From contig CAIYDQ010000295.1 of NCBI GenBank assembly GCA_903925075.1, positions 1-40,451 of the forward strand: a stretch of DNA of 40,451 nt, given 5' to 3'. The DNA is from an uncultured Geobacter sp. (GTDB lineage: Bacteria; Desulfobacterota; Desulfuromonadia; Geobacterales; Geobacteraceae). The notes under the pieces are model-generated. The model ran no database searches, had not been told where the DNA came from, and saw only the letters and a program-made list of their open reading frames with translations. The translations under genes were made by a program, and so were the position numbers. Shown here piece after piece: positions 1 to 7,617 of the stretch; positions within the stretch are counted from its first letter, which is position 1, and each line of letters starts with the position of its first letter.

Positions 1-223
1 AAAATGCCGCGGGATAGGTGGCAAAGGGCTTCATGAAGCGTTAAGTCTCGGGTGTTGGCGAAACTGTCATCAACCTAGAGCGCAACAACCCATAGGCTGG
101 AGCGTGCGGACCTTGGCTAGCGCTATCATGCGTCAGCGATGGGCAAACCGCTAAGTTATTGACCGAAATAGGCAACGTCTGTTAAGATCAGCATTATTTG
201 CAATTTACTTTAACGGAGGAAAC
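1..223. other. Left-edge non-coding stretch upstream of the barrel gene
   Basis: No RNA family or convincing gene was recognised here. One plus-strand frame stays open from the window edge to a TAA at about 152-154, roughly 50 codons. It has no recognisable motif, so it could be the tail of a gene cut by the edge or chance. Base composition is less GC-rich than the neighbouring genes. The last 65 bases hold a probable promoter and ribosome binding site for the gene that starts at 224. Confidence 0.5.
159..188 (+). promoter_or_regulatory. Probable sigma70 promoter for the barrel gene
   Basis: A TTGACC -35 box (159-164) is followed after 18 bases by TAAGAT (183-188), which matches four of six -10 positions. 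The predicted transcript start near 195 would leave a leader of about 30 bases with GGAGG at 215-219, well placed before the GTG at 224. This rests on motif reading only. Confidence 0.4.
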
Positions 224-976
224 GTGAAAAAAATTCTACTGCTTGCCTTATCTCTCACCCTGGTCATGGGGACTCAAGCAATGGCGAAAGACATCAGCTT
301 CGGCAACTCGACACTTGTTCAAGGACAGTTCAGGGATCTCAGCAGAGAGGCGGGCGCGGCCATATCCTTTAAGAACACGGCTCCGGCCGCGCCGCTGGGC
401 ATAACCGGCTTCGATGCCGGCGTCGAGGTTTCGGCGGCCAACATCAAGTCGGACAGCCCCTACTGGAAAGCCGCCTTCGGCAACGACGCCCCGTCCTACC
501 TTTTCCTGCCCAAGCTTCGGGCTCGCAAGGGACTCCCTTTCGGCATCGACGTCGGAGCCATGTACTCCTATGTGCCGGGCTCCAACGTCAAACTATTGGG
601 CGCCGAGCTGAGCAAGGCGATACTGGAAGGGACCATGGCCACGCCCGCCTTGGGCATCCGCGCTACCTACACGAGGCTTACCGGAGTCAACGATCTCGAC
701 CTGCAAACGGCCGGCATCGACGCCTCCGTCAGCAAGGGGTTCCTGTTCCTCACGCCGTACGCCGGCGCAGGCTACCTCTGGATCAACAGCAAGGCAAAAG
801 GAAATCTCAGCGCTTCGACTAGTTTGGCCGGCGCTCCGCTGAAAACGGAAACCATCTATCAACCGCGCGTCTTCGCCGGTCTGAAGGTATCGCCTCTTCC
901 CTTTTTCGGTATCACGGCCGAGGTGGAGTACGAGGTGCGACCGATCTATTCGCTTAAGGCGGCAGTCAGTTTTTAA
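224..976 (+). CDS. Putative outer-membrane beta-barrel protein
   Basis: A 250-residue secreted protein of unknown specific function. The start is a GTG with a good GGAGG site 5 bases upstream. Residues 1-21 form a signal peptide: a KK start, a leucine-rich core and an AMA cleavage motif before K22. The mature part alternates short polar and hydrophobic/aromatic segments, and the chain ends in phenylalanine (AAVSF), the usual terminal signal for BAM-dependent barrel insertion. There is no lipobox and no internal hydrophobic helix. It resembles small outer-membrane barrels annotated as hypothetical proteins in Geobacter-type genomes; no substrate can be assigned. It is followed by a strong hairpin and then the CDF exporter on the same strand, so the two may be co-transcribed. 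A role in metal efflux would be speculation. Confidence 0.75.
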   Translation: MKKILLLALSLTLVMGTQAMAKDISFGNSTLVQGQFRDLSREAGAAISFKNTAPAAPLGITGFDAGVEVSAANIKSDSPYWKAAFGNDAPSYLFLPKLRARKGLPFGIDVGAMYSYVPGSNVKLLGAELSKAILEGTMATPALGIRATYTRLTGVNDLDLQTAGIDASVSKGFLFLTPYAGAGYLWINSKAKGNLSASTSLAGAPLKTETIYQPRVFAGLKVSPLPFFGITAEVEYEVRPIYSLKAAVSF

Positions 977-989
977 CAAGCCGTGAGCC

Positions 990-1012
990 GGCAGGGGGCT
1001 CGTCCCCCTGCC
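990..1012 (+). promoter_or_regulatory. Perfect 9-bp hairpin between barrel and CDF genes
   Basis: GGCAGGGGG (990-998) pairs perfectly with CCCCCTGCC (1004-1012) around a CTCGT loop. No T-run follows, so it is not a classical intrinsic terminator. It ends 13 bases before the CDF start codon and could affect translation initiation or mRNA stability there. The structure is seen in the sequence; the role is inferred. Confidence 0.5.
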
Positions 1013-1025
1013 GCCGGGGTACATC

Positions 1026-2012
1026 ATGCATGCAGAAAACCAGTTGGACAAGAGCATAGCCGGACGTTTCAAGTACGCCATTTTTTTGACGGCGGCAACC
1101 CTGATCGCCGAACTGGCAGGCGGGATCTGGACCAACTCGCTGGCCCTCCTTTCGGACGCCGCGCACGTCTTTCTCGACCTGTTCGCGCTGCTCCTCTCCC
1201 TGGGCGCGATCAAGCTCGCCTCCCGCCCGGTGAGCGACACCCGCACCTTCGGCTGGCACAGAATGGAGGTGTTCGCCTCCTTCGTGAACGGCAGCACCGT
1301 CTTTTTGATCGCGGCCATCATCTGCTACGAGGCGCTGGGGCGCGTCGTCCACCCGGAAGAGGTGAAGAGCCTGCCGATGATGCTGATCGCGGCGATCGGC
1401 CTGGCCATGAACCTGATTGCGGCCGGCGCGCTGCACTCCCATTCTCACGACGATTTGAACGTGCGCAGCGCCTTTTTGCACATGGTGGGAGATGCCGCCG
1501 CCTCGGTCGGCGTCATCGTCGGCGGCATCGTCATGTACTTCACCAACTGGTATCTGCTGGACGCCCTGATCTCGGTCGGCATCGGCTTCGTGATCTTCTG
1601 GGGCTCCTGGCGGGTGGTGCGCGAGTCGCTGCACATCCTCCTGGAGGGAGTGCCGCGGGGGATCGAGGTCGATCAGGTGGCTGCCGCCATTCGCGAGATC
1701 GACGGGGTTGAAGACGTGCATCACCTGAATATCTGGACCATCTGCTCCCATATCATCGCGCTTTCCGGCCACATCGTGATCCCGCCCGCCTTTCGCGGCG
1801 AACATGGCGGCATGCTGAGGAAGATCGAGGAGCAGTTGTTCGAGCGCTTCCATATCTCCCACACCACGCTGCAATTGGAAAGCGCCCGCTGCACCGACGC
1901 GCCGGGCGCCAAGCAGTTCCGCCACCGCCCCCGCGCCCTCTCGCACGCCCATGCGCACGGGCACGGCCACGGCGGCTGCAGCGGCGGTCACCACCACGGC
2001 CACACACACTAA
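1026..2012 (+). CDS. Cation diffusion facilitator (zinc-type exporter)
   Basis: A 328-residue inner-membrane metal/proton antiporter of the CDF family (CzcD/ZitB/DmeF-like) that would export Zn2+ or a similar divalent ion. The second membrane helix carries the DxxHxxxD metal site (D44, H47, D51) and the fifth helix the HxxxD half-site (H152, D156). A histidine stretch (HSHSH, residues 137-141) lies in the usual His-rich loop, and the C-terminus ends in an unusually rich His/Gly tail with one cysteine, a typical metal-binding appendage. The cytoplasmic domain occupies about residues 205-290. The length fits the family. The ATG at 1026 has only a weak upstream purine stretch, and a strong hairpin sits just before it. 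Metal specificity cannot be fixed by reading; the H/D pattern favours zinc, cobalt or cadmium. Confidence 0.93.
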   Translation: MHAENQLDKSIAGRFKYAIFLTAATLIAELAGGIWTNSLALLSDAAHVFLDLFALLLSLGAIKLASRPVSDTRTFGWHRMEVFASFVNGSTVFLIAAIICYEALGRVVHPEEVKSLPMMLIAAIGLAMNLIAAGALHSHSHDDLNVRSAFLHMVGDAAASVGVIVGGIVMYFTNWYLLDALISVGIGFVIFWGSWRVVRESLHILLEGVPRGIEVDQVAAAIREIDGVEDVHHLNIWTICSHIIALSGHIVIPPAFRGEHGGMLRKIEEQLFERFHISHTTLQLESARCTDAPGAKQFRHRPRALSHAHAHGHGHGGCSGGHHHGHTH

Positions 2013-2031
2013 CCCTCCCGGACGGTAGATA

Positions 2032-3240
2032 ATGCTCGACTACAACCTGATCCTGGACGCCGCCCAAAGGCTTAAGAAAAGGGTGCGTCGCACGGAACTG
2101 ATCCACGCCCAGCACTTCAGCGAGCGGCTCGGCCTCCCCCTTTACTTCAAATGCGAGAACCTGCAGAGAACGGGCGCCTTCAAGATCAGGGGCGCCCTCA
2201 ACTTCATGACCTCCCAGCCGCGCGAGGCGCTCTCGGGCGGGGTGATCACCGCCTCGGCCGGCAACCATGCCCAGGGAGTCGCCTTCTCGGCCGACCTGCT
2301 CGGCGTGAAGGCCACCGTGTACATGCCGGAAAGCACCCCGCCGCAAAAGGTCTTCGCCACCCGCGACTACGGGGCGGAGGTGGTGCTGGCAGGGAAGAAC
2401 TTCGACGAAGCCTGCGCGGCGGCCCTGCTGCAGGCCAAGGCCGGCGGCGCCCTGTTCGTGCATCCCTTCGACGATCCGCTGGTGATGGCCGGACAGGGGA
2501 CCATCGGCCTGGAACTTCTGGAGGATCTTCCCGATCTCGCCAACGTCCTGGTGCCGATCGGCGGCGGAGGGCTGATTGCCGGCATCGCCCGCGCCATCAA
2601 GGAGACCCACCCGCGGGTGAGGATCATCGGGGTCGAGTCGGCCGCCGCGCCCTCCATGCAGCTGTCGGTGCAGAAGGGAAAGGTGGTGACCGTGCCGATC
2701 CGGGCGAGCCTGGCCGACGGCATCGCCGTGAAAACGGTGGGAAGCCGCACCTTTCCCATAGTGCGGGACCTGGTCGACGAGGTCGTGCTGGTCGAAGAGG
2801 AGGAGATCGCCCAGGCGATCGTCTCGCTTTTGGAGAGAAACAAGCTGATGGTGGAGGGAGCCGGCGCCGTCGGGCTGGCGGCGCTTTTGAACGGCCGCGT
2901 GAAGCGGCTTTCGGGAAAGACGGTGGCGCTACTATCCGGCGGCAACATCGACGTCAAGACCATCGCCGTGGTGGTGGAGAGGGGATTGCTGGCGGCCGGC
3001 CGCTACTTGAAGCTGAAGGTGGAATTGGACGACGTCCCCGGGGCGCTGGCGAGGCTCGCCACGGAGATCGCTGAAACCAGGGCCAACATCTCCATCATCA
3101 CCCATGACCGGCGTTCCAAGTCGCTTCCCATAGGCAAGACCGAGGTGCTGGTCGAATTGGAGACCAGGGGGGCTGAGCACATCCAGGAGGTGAGCCGTCA
3201 TCTCGCCGACAGCGGCTACTCGCTGGAGGTGATGCGGTAG
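2032..3240 (+). CDS. ilvA: Threonine ammonia-lyase with ACT domain
   Basis: This PLP enzyme deaminates L-threonine to 2-oxobutanoate, the entry step to isoleucine synthesis or threonine catabolism. In the 402 residues, K51 in TGAFKIRGA is the Schiff-base lysine and GGGG at 177-180 is the phosphate-binding loop. A single ACT domain fills about residues 327-402. The length and single ACT domain match the roughly 400-residue TdcB-like threonine ammonia-lyases, not the 500-residue biosynthetic IlvA with paired regulatory domains, so the biosynthetic symbol is only a convention. It starts 19 bases after the CDF gene and is probably co-transcribed with it. It is convergent with recQ, with only 23 bases between the stops and no clear terminator hairpin. 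Confidence 0.93.
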   Translation: MLDYNLILDAAQRLKKRVRRTELIHAQHFSERLGLPLYFKCENLQRTGAFKIRGALNFMTSQPREALSGGVITASAGNHAQGVAFSADLLGVKATVYMPESTPPQKVFATRDYGAEVVLAGKNFDEACAAALLQAKAGGALFVHPFDDPLVMAGQGTIGLELLEDLPDLANVLVPIGGGGLIAGIARAIKETHPRVRIIGVESAAAPSMQLSVQKGKVVTVPIRASLADGIAVKTVGSRTFPIVRDLVDEVVLVEEEEIAQAIVSLLERNKLMVEGAGAVGLAALLNGRVKRLSGKTVALLSGGNIDVKTIAVVVERGLLAAGRYLKLKVELDDVPGALARLATEIAETRANISIITHDRRSKSLPIGKTEVLVELETRGAEHIQEVSRHLADSGYSLEVMR

Positions 3241-3263
3241 CTCGGGAAAGGAGGCTTTTTGGT

Positions 3264-5051
3264 TTACTGATGCGCCTTGATCACCCTCAAAAAGGCGTCT
3301 CCGTAGCGGGCCAGCTTGTGCTGCCCCACCCCGGTGATCTTCAACAGCTCCCACTTGTCCTTGGGCATCTGCGCCGCCATTTCCGCCAGCGTCGCGTCGG
3401 CGAACACCACGAAGGGCGGCACCTGCTGCTCGTCCGCGATGCTCTTCCTGAGAGCCCTCAGCTCCTGGAACAGGCCGCCGTCGTAGGTGGGCTTCTTGGC
3501 CGCCGCCGACTTCTTCTCGACCACCCGCTTGTCCCGCGGCCGGGCCAGCTCCAGCCGCTCTTCCCCCCTTAACAGCGGCCGGGCCCGCTCGGTCAGCTTC
3601 AGCACGGAAAAACTCGCCAGGTCCTGCTCCAGATAGCCGAGATGGATCAGCTGGCGCAGCAGGTTTCCCCAACCCTCCTGCGAAAGCTCCTTGCCGATGC
3701 CGAAGGTGGAGAGCTGGTCGTGCTTCAGTTCCAGCATCCGCTGGTTCTGGGAGCCGCGCAGCACGTCGATGACGTGCCCCATGCCGAAGCGCTGCCCTAC
3801 CCGGTAGACGCAGGAAAGGGCCTTGCGCGCCAGGTCGGTGGCGTCGAAGCGCTCCGGCGGGCTCTCGCAGATGTCGCAGTTGCCGCAGTCCTTCTCCAGC
3901 CGGTCGCCGAAATACCCCAAGAGCACGCGGCGCCGGCAGGTTTGAGCCTCGGCGAATCCGGTCATGCAATTGAGCTTGTGCAACTCGATCCGGTTTTGTT
4001 CGGCGTTGCCGCCGGTGCCGATCAATCCCCGGGAGATGGCTATATCCCCGTAGCCGAACAGCAGCAGCGCGTCCGCGGGGAGTCCGTCTCGCCCGGCGCG
4101 ACCGGTTTCCTGGTAATAGCTCTCTATGCTCTTGGGCATGTCGTAATGCACCACGAAGCGGACGTTGGACTTGTCTATGCCCATGCCGAAGGCGACCGTC
4201 GCCACCACCACCTTCAGGTCGTCCTTCAGGAAGTCCTCCTGCACCCGGTGGCGCTCCTTGTCGGGGAGTCCGGCATGGTAGGCTGCCGCCTTGACGCCGG
4301 CTGCCGCCAGTTTGTTGGCTACCTCTTCCACCCTTTTTCGGGACAGGGCGTAGACGATGCCCGCCTCCTCCCCGCGGTTGGCCAGAAAACCGGTCAGTTG
4401 CTGGAACGGCTTGTTTTTCTCCACCACGGAATAACGTATGTTGGGGCGGTCGAAACCGGCGAGATAGCAGGTGGCGTCGGCAAGCCCCAGGCGGGTCAGG
4501 ATGTCGCCACGGGTCTGGCTGTCGGCGGTGGCGGTCAGGGCGATCATCGGCACCTGCGGGAATAGTTCCCGCAACATCCCCAGTTGCGCATACTCCGGCC
4601 GGAAGTCGTGGCCCCATTGCGATACGCAATGCGCCTCGTCGATGGCGAAGAGCGAGATGGGGAGGGACTTGATCCGCTCCAGGAAGCCGTCGCTCAACAG
4701 CCTTTCCGGCGCGACGTAAAGGAGCTTGAGACTCCCCGCGTGCAGTTCGGCCAGCACCCGGCGCGCCTCCGCTTCTCCGAGCGAGGAATTGTAGCAGGCG
4801 GCGGAGATGCCGTTCTCGCGCAGGGCGTCCACCTGGTCCTTCATGAGGGAGATGAGAGGCGAGACCACCAGGGCGGTCCCGGGGAGGCAGAGCGCGGGAA
4901 GTTGAAAGCAGATCGACTTGCCGCCGCCGGTCGGCATCAGCACGAAGGCGTCCCCGCCGGAGATCACCTTTTCCACGATCTCCTGCTGCGGCGGCCGAAA
5001 GCTCTTGAAGCCGAACACCTCGTTGAGGATCTTGATGGGGGACGCTGGCAT
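3264..5051 (-). CDS. recQ: ATP-dependent DNA helicase RecQ
   Basis: A 3'-5' superfamily 2 DNA helicase for recombination and replication-fork repair, 595 residues. Walker A is TGGGKS at 41-46 and the DEAH box is at 138-141 (DEAHCVSQWG). The RecQ-type zinc-binding region has the pattern CRRRVLLGYFGD...CGNCDIC, and a winged-helix RQC domain follows. A C-terminal HRDC domain (about 515-595) contains the ITGVGQHKLARYGDAFL signature. All core parts are present, so it should be active. AAGGA lies 11 bases before the ATG. A perfect TTGACA (minus-strand sense, 5116-5121) overlaps the end of the preceding glycosyltransferase gene, but no good -10 accompanies it, so a separate promoter is uncertain. 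Confidence 0.97.
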   Translation of the reverse strand: MPASPIKILNEVFGFKSFRPPQQEIVEKVISGGDAFVLMPTGGGKSICFQLPALCLPGTALVVSPLISLMKDQVDALRENGISAACYNSSLGEAEARRVLAELHAGSLKLLYVAPERLLSDGFLERIKSLPISLFAIDEAHCVSQWGHDFRPEYAQLGMLRELFPQVPMIALTATADSQTRGDILTRLGLADATCYLAGFDRPNIRYSVVEKNKPFQQLTGFLANRGEEAGIVYALSRKRVEEVANKLAAAGVKAAAYHAGLPDKERHRVQEDFLKDDLKVVVATVAFGMGIDKSNVRFVVHYDMPKSIESYYQETGRAGRDGLPADALLLFGYGDIAISRGLIGTGGNAEQNRIELHKLNCMTGFAEAQTCRRRVLLGYFGDRLEKDCGNCDICESPPERFDATDLARKALSCVYRVGQRFGMGHVIDVLRGSQNQRMLELKHDQLSTFGIGKELSQEGWGNLLRQLIHLGYLEQDLASFSVLKLTERARPLLRGEERLELARPRDKRVVEKKSAAAKKPTYDGGLFQELRALRKSIADEQQVPPFVVFADATLAEMAAQMPKDKWELLKITGVGQHKLARYGDAFLRVIKAHQ

Positions 5052-5117
5052 GAGCTGACGGTTCCTTTGCTATTGAGTGTTTTGGGCCACTACATGAAAA
5101 CATGGCTGGCGGTGTTG

Positions 5118-5762
5118 TCAACCTTTTCGGGCTTCGATGAAGGCGCGGGTGAGCGGCGCCCCGTTCAGCGGGTCGCTCAAGCCCGGCCGGCTCAGGTCCT
5201 GGATACTGTCCACGTCGTACCAGGGGGGAAGCAGCGAAGCGCAAAGCCCCGCCTTAGCCGCCCGCTCCAGGCTCTTCTCCAGCACACGGGGGCCGGACCA
5301 GGGGATGTCCCTGAAAAGCTCGCCATGCTCGCAACCCAGGGCGACCAGATAGTAGCCGCCATCCTCCGCCGGGCCGAACACCGCGTCGCTCCCCTCTTCC
5401 AGGAGACGAAACGCCTCCTCGACGTACGCCAGCGGCAGGTCAGGCGCATCGGTGCCGATCACCGCCCGCGCCCGGTATCCCTGTCGGTAAAGCTCGGCAA
5501 AGGCGTTTTCCAGACGCGTGCCAAGACAGGCGCCTTGCTGGGGGAGAAGCGGCAGATCGGGGATGGCGTTGCGGAAAAAAAGCTCGTCGCCGTCGTGGCA
5601 TACGAAGAGGTCCATCGGCAGGGCGCGCGTGCGCTCGATGGTGTCCAAAAGCATGCAGCGGTAAAGATCGGCCCCTTGTTCGGGTGACAGCGCAGGGGTG
5701 AGTCTGGTTTTCACGAGGCCCGGCAGCGGAGCCTTGGCAAACATGGCGAGGGCGCGTTTCAT
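5118..5762 (-). CDS. TIGR04282-type glycosyltransferase (CofC-like GT-A fold)
   Basis: A 214-residue cytoplasmic nucleotidyl/glycosyltransferase-like protein. The start is the ATG at 5762 (MKRALAMFAKAPLPG). A longer frame to 5819 would add 19 residues translated from the DnaA-box region and is rejected. Motifs are the N-terminal FAKAPLPGLVKTRL nucleotide-binding stretch, IGTDAPDLP (the metal-binding DxD-like region) and GPAEDGGYYLVALG. This pattern belongs to the DUF2064/TIGR04282 family, some members of which accompany radical-SAM arsenosugar enzymes. No such partner is encoded here, so the substrate is unknown. The upstream intergenic region carries two perfect DnaA boxes. No strong ribosome binding site is visible. 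Confidence 0.82.
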   Translation of the reverse strand: MKRALAMFAKAPLPGLVKTRLTPALSPEQGADLYRCMLLDTIERTRALPMDLFVCHDGDELFFRNAIPDLPLLPQQGACLGTRLENAFAELYRQGYRARAVIGTDAPDLPLAYVEEAFRLLEEGSDAVFGPAEDGGYYLVALGCEHGELFRDIPWSGPRVLEKSLERAAKAGLCASLLPPWYDVDSIQDLSRPGLSDPLNGAPLTRAFIEARKG

Positions 5763-5805
5763 GTAAAAATCATACCTTAGACCGATTAAATGAGAATTAA
5801 AAGCT

Positions 5806-5849
5806 AGCTTTATCCACACTTTTGCCGCTTTTCAACAGCTTTATCCACA
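5806..5849 (+). promoter_or_regulatory. Two perfect DnaA boxes in direct repeat
   Basis: The consensus DnaA box TTATCCACA occurs at 5810-5818 and again at 5841-5849 in the same orientation. Each lies within an identical 13-base sequence AGCTTTATCCACA (5806-5818 and 5837-5849). The spacing is 31 bp, close to three helical turns. They lie upstream of the glycosyltransferase gene, next to an A/T-rich stretch (5761-5805). This fits DnaA binding for transcriptional control or titration. The origin itself is unlikely to be here because dnaA, dnaN or gyrB are not adjacent. Confidence 0.6.
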
Positions 5850-5886
5850 GCCGAGGCCGCGGCCGGCGGCGCGGCCGGTCCGTTTG

Positions 5887-6723
5887 CTACAGCTTGCTTC
5901 TCTCGATGGCGGCGTAAGCGGAGTGCTTGTGAATGGATTCGAAGTTCTCCGCCTCCACCGAAAACCAGCTGATGTTGTCCATGGCGAGCAGCCGCACCGT
6001 CGCCTCGCGCACCATGTCTTCCACGAAGCGCGGGTTCTCGTAGGCCCGCTCGGTGACAAACTTTTCGTCCTCGCGCTTCAAGAGGGAGTAGACCGGCGAC
6101 GACCCGCACTCCTCGATGATCTCGATCAGGTCCTCGATCCAGATGAACTCGCTGTAGCGTATCTGCACGGTCATGATGGAGCGCTGGTTGTGCGCGCCGT
6201 AGCTGGACAGTTCGCGGCTGCAGGGGCAAAGCGAGGTAACCGGAACCTTGATGCCCAAAACGAAGTCGAAATGGTCGGAGAGGGAGGCGTTGAAGGTGCA
6301 GGTGTATTCCATCAGGCTCTTGGCGCGGGAGACCGGCGCGCTTTTCTCGACGAAGTAGGGAAACTCCATCTCCAGGTGCGCGCTGGAGGCGCCCAGCTTC
6401 TCCTTCATGGTCGCCAGGATGGTCTCCATCTTGTCGAGGGCGATCTCCTCCCGATAGCTGTTCAGGATCTCCACGAAGCGGCTCATGTGGGTCCCCTTGA
6501 AGTGGTGCGGCAAGTCCACGTACATGTTGATGCGCGCCACCGTGCTCTGGAAGGAGCGGTTCTTGTCCATCACCACGATCGGGTAGGAGATGTCCTTGAC
6601 GCCGACCTTGCCGATCGGGATGTTGCGGGTGTCGCGGCTGAGCTGCACGTCGGAGAGGCGGGGGGAGCCGCTGCCGGCGCCGGGGGCTGCCGCGGGGAGT
6701 TGGTTTTTCTTGTCTTTTGTCAT
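5887..6723 (-). CDS. folE2: GTP cyclohydrolase IB (FolE2)
   Basis: A metal-dependent GTP cyclohydrolase (278 residues) that converts GTP to 7,8-dihydroneopterin triphosphate, the common precursor of folate and 7-deazapurines. The start is the ATG at 6723 (MTKDKK), preceded by AAAGGGAAG. The longer frame to 6825 reads through a palindromic repeat and is rejected. Family motifs include the catalytic region CPCSRELSSYGAHNQRS with its metal-ligand cysteine, SLMEYTCTFNASL, and a conserved C-terminal stretch ending near SWFSVEAENFESIHKHSAY. FolE2 is the alternative, non-homologous enzyme to zinc-dependent FolE. It lies just downstream of queC on the same strand, which suggests a supply role for queuosine precursor synthesis, though folate use is equally possible. 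Confidence 0.95.
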   Translation of the reverse strand: MTKDKKNQLPAAAPGAGSGSPRLSDVQLSRDTRNIPIGKVGVKDISYPIVVMDKNRSFQSTVARINMYVDLPHHFKGTHMSRFVEILNSYREEIALDKMETILATMKEKLGASSAHLEMEFPYFVEKSAPVSRAKSLMEYTCTFNASLSDHFDFVLGIKVPVTSLCPCSRELSSYGAHNQRSIMTVQIRYSEFIWIEDLIEIIEECGSSPVYSLLKREDEKFVTERAYENPRFVEDMVREATVRLLAMDNISWFSVEAENFESIHKHSAYAAIERSKL

Positions 6724-6765
6724 GCGGAGTTCGCTTCCCTTTAGGTTTATCGTGCTCGCGAGCCT

Positions 6766-6838
6766 TTCACCCTCTCCCCGATCCTCCTTCGCCAAGGCTT
6801 TGGCGGACGAGCACTCTCCCATCAAGGGAGAGGGGGCT
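6766..6838. repeat. Intergenic palindromic repeat between folE2 and queC
   Basis: Two hairpins stand side by side: GCCAA (6791-6795) with TTGGC (6800-6804) around GGCT, and CTCTCCC (6814-6820) with GGGAGAG (6826-6832) around ATCAA. A further CCCTCTCCCC near 6770-6780 could pair with GGGAGAGGGG in an alternative fold. It begins 6 bases after the queC stop and could act as a transcript 3' structure or mRNA stabiliser. It looks like a dispersed intergenic repeat. Confidence 0.6.
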
Positions 6839-6844
6839 TTTTGA

Positions 6845-7528
6845 TCACCCTTGCCGGTAACGGATCGGGTCGGCGAGCCCCACTTCGGCGAACCCCTTCA
6901 GACGCAGTCGGCAGGAGTCGCAAAGGCCGCAGGCGGCGCCGTCCTCGGCGGGATCGTAGCAGGAGTGGGTGAGCCCGTAATCGACCCCCAGCGACAGCCC
7001 CTTCCTGATGATCTCCGCCTTGCTGAGGCTGATCAGGGGGGTGCGTATCTTCAGACATCCCTCCCCTTCCACCCCCGCCTTGGTCGCCAGGTTCGCCATG
7101 GTCTCGAAGGCGGCGATGAACTCCGGACGACAGTCGGGGTAGCCCGAGTAGTCCAGGGCGTTCACCCCAATGAAGATGTCGAAGGCTCCCAGCGTCTCGG
7201 CCCACCCCAGGGCGAAGGAGAGAAAGATCGTGTTGCGGGCCGGCACGTAGGTGACCGGGATCTGGTCCTCCTCCACCCCCCCCTTGGGGACCTCGATCTC
7301 CGAGGTGAGCGCGCTCCCCCCCATCGTTCTCAGGTCGAACTCGACCACCAGGTGATCCAGCGCGCCCATGGGGCGCGCGTTGCGCCTGGCGACTTCCAGT
7401 TCCTGCCGGTGCCGCTGGCCGTAGCTGAAGCTCATGGCGTAGGGTGCGTACCCCTCGTCCCTGGCGATGGCCAGGCAGGTGGTGGAATCGAGTCCGCCGC
7501 TGTACAGCACTACCGCTTTCTTTTGCAT
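6845..7528 (-). CDS. queC: 7-cyano-7-deazaguanine (preQ0) synthase
   Basis: An ATP-dependent enzyme that converts 7-carboxy-7-deazaguanine and ammonia to preQ0 in queuosine synthesis; 227 residues. The PP-loop SGGLDS is at 10-15. The C-terminal zinc site is the cysteine cluster [17 protein letters not shown]. The start is taken as the ATG at 7528 (MQKKAVV) because AGAGG lies just ahead; an in-frame GTG at 7537 overlaps that site and is less likely. A run of eight G on the coding strand (7276-7283) falls inside the gene without disrupting the frame. It is followed by folE2 on the same strand across a palindromic repeat. QueD and QueE are not in the window. Confidence 0.95.
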   Translation of the reverse strand: MQKKAVVLYSGGLDSTTCLAIARDEGYAPYAMSFSYGQRHRQELEVARRNARPMGALDHLVVEFDLRTMGGSALTSEIEVPKGGVEEDQIPVTYVPARNTIFLSFALGWAETLGAFDIFIGVNALDYSGYPDCRPEFIAAFETMANLATKAGVEGEGCLKIRTPLISLSKAEIIRKGLSLGVDYGLTHSCYDPAEDGAACGLCDSCRLRLKGFAEVGLADPIRYRQG

Positions 7529-7573
7529 CCCGCTCACCTCTGCTTTTCGGCTTTGATAGTTTTCGGCCGATGG

Positions 7574-7611
7574 TTAAAAAAAGAAGGCCGCGCCGATGTT
7601 CCGGTGCGGCC
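7574..7611 (-). terminator. Intrinsic terminator after rpoD
   Basis: Read on the minus strand just after the rpoD stop, GGCCGCaCCG and CGGcGCGGCC form a GC-rich stem with one wobble pair, followed by TTCTTTTTTT. This is a textbook Rho-independent terminator. It closes the rpsU-rpoD transcription unit and separates it from queC. Confidence 0.9.
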
Positions 7612-7617
7612 TGCTGG

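Noticed and set aside
130-190. GGGCAAACC motif suggestive of a GEMM (cyclic dinucleotide) riboswitch
   Set aside because: The following stem and the GACGCAAAGC core of the GEMM consensus are missing, and a plain promoter fits the region better.
2932-5244. A 770-codon minus-strand frame overlapping recQ and the end of ilvA
   Set aside because: It is a shifted-frame shadow of recQ; RecQ motifs occur only in the frame 3264-5051.
5763-5819. Longer N-terminus for the glycosyltransferase gene
   Set aside because: The extra 19 residues are encoded by the A/T-rich region next to the DnaA boxes, and the family N-terminus begins at MKRALAMFAKAP.
7276-7283. Eight-G tract inside queC as a phase-variation tract
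   Set aside because: QueC is a housekeeping enzyme with full length here, and such tracts arise easily from GGG/CCC codons in this GC-rich sequence.
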